Source of the DNA: Planctomycetota bacterium
GTDB taxonomy: Bacteria > Planctomycetota > Phycisphaerae > Phycisphaerales > Phycisphaeraceae
NCBI GenBank assembly: GCA_021413865.1
Contig: JAIOPN010000024.1
Location: 1 to 64,000 of the forward strand
Reading direction: 5' to 3'
DNA: 64,000 bases
Part shown: piece after piece, positions 61,541 through 64,000 of the stretch
Layout of the letters: the number at the start of each line of letters is the position of its first letter
Numbering within the stretch: the first letter of the stretch is position 1
The notes under the pieces: generated by a model
The model's database searches: none
What the model saw: only the letters and a program-made list of their open reading frames with translations
What the model was told of the DNA's origin: nothing
Translations under genes and position numbers: made by a program

Positions 61541-61671
61541 CCTCTCCCGCCCCTCTCCCGCCCCTCCCCCTCCCCACATACCATCCGCGATAAAACCGCA
61601 CACATGTGCGACGGCTCTTGCCTCATCCCCGCCGTGGGGCGACCATACCCGCATCCCCTCGGGAGCCGGGC

Positions 61672-62904
61672 ATGTCGCGCATCGCCAACGTCGAGTTGTT
61701 CCCCGTGGCCATACCCGCCGACGCGAGTTGGGACCTCGACGGCTCGGCGGACACCATCGTCGTGCGCGTCACCGATGACGATGGCGTGACCGGCATCGGC
61801 GAGTGCGACGCCCCCGCCACCGTCGTCCGCTCCTTCCTCGAGATGCCCAACGCGCACCTCTGGAGCCTCAACATCCCGCGCCTGCTCATCGGCCGCGACC
61901 CGGTGGAGATCACCGGCCTGTGGCACGCGATGTACGATGCGACCTTCTGGCCCGGGCGCCGCGGCCTGGGCATCCACGCCCTCTCCGCCGTCGATACCGC
62001 GCTGCACGACCTGGTCGCCAAGAAAATCAACACCCCCGTTTACAAGCTGATGGGCGGCGCCCGCCGCGCGTCCCTCACGCCCTACGCCACCATCTTCCCC
62101 GGCATGCCCAACGGCCGGACGATCCGGCATGTCATGCAGCGCATCGGCGAGCAGTTCGAGACCGCGATCAAGATGGGCTTCCGCGCCGTCAAGATGGAGG
62201 TTCTCTTTGAGGACCTCGCGGACGACCGCGAACTCGTCGCGCTCATCAAGGAGGGCCGCGGCATGCTCGGGCCCGACATCACCATGATGGTGGACTTCGG
62301 CTACCGGTGGCACGACTGGCGCGCCGCGCAGTGGGTGCTTGACCGCGTCGAGGCGTGCGACATCTTCTTCGCCGAGGCGACGCTCCAGCACGACGACCTG
62401 CTCGGCCACGCAAAACTCGCCGACCACTGCGCTACCCGCATCGGTGGAGCGGAGGCCGCCGCCACACGCTTCGAGTGCCGCGAGTGGATCGAGGTCGGCA
62501 AGGTGGACGTGCTCCAGCCCAACATCAACCGCTGCGGCGGGTTGACCGAGATACGCCGGATCGCCCAGATGGCGGAGATGTACGGCGTGCAGGTTGTGCC
62601 TCACGGGTGGAAGACCGGCATCACCGCCGCGTGCGGGGCGCACTTTCAGGCGAGCACGATCAATGCCCCGTACTTCGAGTACCTCTCCGGTCGGCTGTAC
62701 GACTCGCCGCTGCGCCGCGACCTGGTGGACTTTGAGCCGCCGGTGCGTGATGGCCGCATGGCCCTGCCGGAAAAACCCGGGCTGGGCATCGACCTGAACG
62801 AGGCGGTAGTCAAGCGATACCTCATCCCGCGCACGGCGGAAGACCCTAAAACCCCGCCGGCACGCACTGCCGTCAAACCGCCCGGAAAACGCAATAGAAA
62901 GTAG
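61672..62904 (+). CDS. mandelate racemase/enolase-superfamily sugar-acid dehydratase
   Basis: A 410-residue enolase-superfamily protein. The capping domain is at the N-terminus (GVTGIGECDAPATVV). The barrel has MGFRAVKMEVLFED, metal ligands in MMVDFGYRW, FFAEATLQHDDL and RIGGAEAAATRFE, and the catalytic base in VVPHGWKTGI. The His of the Asp-His pair places it with mandelate-racemase-type acid-sugar dehydratases. The normal K-x-K reads VKME, so one catalytic Lys may be absent. It is followed after 5 bp by an SDR gene, suggesting a sugar-catabolic pair. Confidence 0.87.
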   Translation: MSRIANVELFPVAIPADASWDLDGSADTIVVRVTDDDGVTGIGECDAPATVVRSFLEMPNAHLWSLNIPRLLIGRDPVEITGLWHAMYDATFWPGRRGLGIHALSAVDTALHDLVAKKINTPVYKLMGGARRASLTPYATIFPGMPNGRTIRHVMQRIGEQFETAIKMGFRAVKMEVLFEDLADDRELVALIKEGRGMLGPDITMMVDFGYRWHDWRAAQWVLDRVEACDIFFAEATLQHDDLLGHAKLADHCATRIGGAEAAATRFECREWIEVGKVDVLQPNINRCGGLTEIRRIAQMAEMYGVQVVPHGWKTGITAACGAHFQASTINAPYFEYLSGRLYDSPLRRDLVDFEPPVRDGRMALPEKPGLGIDLNEAVVKRYLIPRTAEDPKTPPARTAVKPPGKRNRK

Positions 62905-62909
62905 CCGAC

Positions 62910-63773
62910 ATGGACCACAGCAAGATCGACATGAACGCCCTGCTGCGCGGCCGCGTCGCGATCATCACCGGCGCCGGCTCGGGGATGGGCAAGGCCGCGG
63001 CGGTGCTGTTCGCGCACCACGGTGCGAAGGTCCTCGTCGCGGACGTGAACGAAACCACCGGGCGTGCCGTGGTTGATTCCATCGTCGCCTCCGGCGGCGA
63101 GGCCGCGTTCATCAAAACAGATGTCTCCAGCGCCAAGGACGCCGACGCGATGTGCAAGGCCGCCGTGAGCCGCTGGGGCACGATAGACGTGCTCTACAAC
63201 AACGCCGCCGCCACGGTGCTGTGCAATGAAAAAGACCGCCCGGTCCACGAGTTGGAGGAGGCGGTGTGGGACCGGATGATCGACATCTGCCTGAAGGGAG
63301 TGTACCTCTGCTCAAAGTACGCGCTACCGACGATGATGGCCAAGGGGCGCGGCTCGATCATCAATGTGACGAGCATCGACGCGCTGCTCTCCGAGCCGGG
63401 CTTCGACAGCTACACCGCCGCCAAGGGTGGGATCATCTCACTCACCCGCTCGATGGCGGCTGAATACGGGAAGCACAACATCCGCGTGAACGTGATCAGC
63501 CCGGGCTACATCATCACCGAGTGCCAGATGGGCTGGTACAAGAACGACCCCGCCGCCGTCACCAAGGCCCGTTCCTACCACGCCGTCCCGCGCTTGGGCG
63601 AGCCGGACGACGTGGCCTACATGGCGCTCTACCTGGCGTCCGACCTCTCGGGGTTCGTGACCGGTTCGATCATGCCCGTGGACGGCGGGTTCACGGCGTC
63701 CAAGGCGGGGGCGGACGCGTCCGAGTTTTCCCGCGGATACATGGACCCCGGAGAAATCGCCGATAAAACGTAA
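62910..63773 (+). CDS. short-chain dehydrogenase/reductase paired with the dehydratase
   Basis: A 287-residue classical SDR. Motifs: AIITGAGSGMGKAAAVLFA, LYNNAAATV, the catalytic Ser in INVTSIDAL, and YTAAK (YxxxK). The C-terminal SGFVTGSIMPVDGGFTASK is typical. It is probably NAD-dependent and oxidises a sugar or sugar acid in the same pathway as the dehydratase 5 bp upstream. The 25-residue C-terminal extension is unusual for the family. Confidence 0.9.
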   Translation: MDHSKIDMNALLRGRVAIITGAGSGMGKAAAVLFAHHGAKVLVADVNETTGRAVVDSIVASGGEAAFIKTDVSSAKDADAMCKAAVSRWGTIDVLYNNAAATVLCNEKDRPVHELEEAVWDRMIDICLKGVYLCSKYALPTMMAKGRGSIINVTSIDALLSEPGFDSYTAAKGGIISLTRSMAAEYGKHNIRVNVISPGYIITECQMGWYKNDPAAVTKARSYHAVPRLGEPDDVAYMALYLASDLSGFVTGSIMPVDGGFTASKAGADASEFSRGYMDPGEIADKT

Positions 63774-63800
63774 ACCATGCCCAGCCTCCTAACATGCATT

Positions 63801-64000
63801 ATGCGCAGGACCATCAGGATGACCGGGCTTGCACTCCTCGCCGCCTCGCTGACGGGCTGCGGTGATTCCACCCCCCCGCCCTCCCCCGCGCCGCCGTCCA
63901 AACTCCCGGCCACGGTCCTCGCGCGTGACGCCAAGCCCAGGATGTCCATCCACCAGGCGGCGTTGGAAGGCTCGGCCGAGCAGGTCCAGTTGAACCTGCG
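63801..64000 (+). CDS. lipoprotein with ankyrin-like start, truncated by window end
   Basis: The visible part begins MRRTIRMTGLALLAASLTGC, a lipoprotein signal with lipobox SLTGC, followed by a Pro/Ser-rich linker and MSIHQAALEGSAEQVQLNLR, the opening of an ankyrin repeat. The start at 63801 suits the signal peptide; an in-frame ATG at 63777 lies 3 bp after the SDR stop. The protein is cut by the window edge, so the number of repeats is unknown. Confidence 0.7.
   Translation, partial: MRRTIRMTGLALLAASLTGCGDSTPPPSPAPPSKLPATVLARDAKPRMSIHQAALEGSAEQVQLNL

Noticed and set aside
1-64000. CRISPR arrays, rRNA or tRNA genes, phage modules
   Set aside because: I found no regularly spaced short direct repeats, no recognisable rRNA or tRNA sequence, and no phage structural genes; this is by eye only and a tRNA scan was not possible.

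Overview
The window looks like chromosome of a GC-rich planctomycete, most likely class Phycisphaerae. The strongest marker is a protein at 36719-38464 whose N-terminus carries the planctomycete LEPR-XLL signature (FFEALEPRVLL). Supporting signs are a TPR protein with two RNA-polymerase alpha-CTD domains, a DUF2934 protein, dispersed palindromic repeats, and frequent leaderless or GTG/TTG starts behind TANNAT-like -10 boxes. No rRNA, tRNA or CRISPR array was recognised, so the taxonomic call rests on protein families.

Layout. 1-1.75 kb is insertion-sequence debris: an internally deleted IS3 element with intact terminal repeats, then IS630-type and IS4/IS5-type transposase remnants. 1.8-4.9 kb is a three-gene glycan operon (polysaccharide deacetylase, DegT/StrS aminotransferase, Asp-box sialidase-like protein). 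4.9-19 kb is mostly core metabolism and housekeeping: trpC, phosphoesterase, GNAT, AlgH/YqgE, site-2 protease, SDR, MDR oxidoreductase, a 1511-residue AsmA-like protein, PhoH, a methyltransferase, and leuA behind a well-formed leucine attenuator. 19-25 kb holds a GH99/WbsX-like gene, an integron-cassette-like small membrane gene, icd, a carbonic-anhydrase-like gene, a DinB protein, an ISAs1 remnant and the TPR/alpha-CTD protein. 25.4-32.7 kb holds a MoxR-like ATPase, a universal stress protein (USP), a phytase-like lipoprotein, a lutABC lactate-oxidation operon and a HAD phosphatase.

32.7-48.1 kb is the most interesting part, a stress/dormancy island. It contains three USPs, ppsA, a LEPR-XLL surface protein, a phosphoribosyltransferase and alpha/beta-hydrolase pair, an orphan GroEL, a YbaK-type deacylase, Hsp20, a lone CBM48 protein and a DUF2934 protein. 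Almost every transcription unit here is preceded, roughly 80-130 bp upstream, by a GTAGGG/CCCTAC-core box. One box precedes a structured, terminator-ended stretch that looks like a small RNA. Inside the island lies a PAS-PAS-HTH regulator whose first PAS domain keeps the FixL heme-ligand His and regulatory Arg, and whose HTH is FixJ-like. My working model is a one-chain FixL/FixJ-type oxygen or redox regulator driving this regulon.

48.3-64 kb returns to housekeeping: queE, folK, cysH, an L,D-transpeptidase, rarA, a met8-hemX-hemA siroheme/heme operon followed by a GT-C membrane protein and nfo, upp, aroK, a DUF721 protein, a zinc-ribbon miniprotein, an enolase-superfamily dehydratase with an SDR, and the start of an ankyrin-type lipoprotein cut by the window edge.
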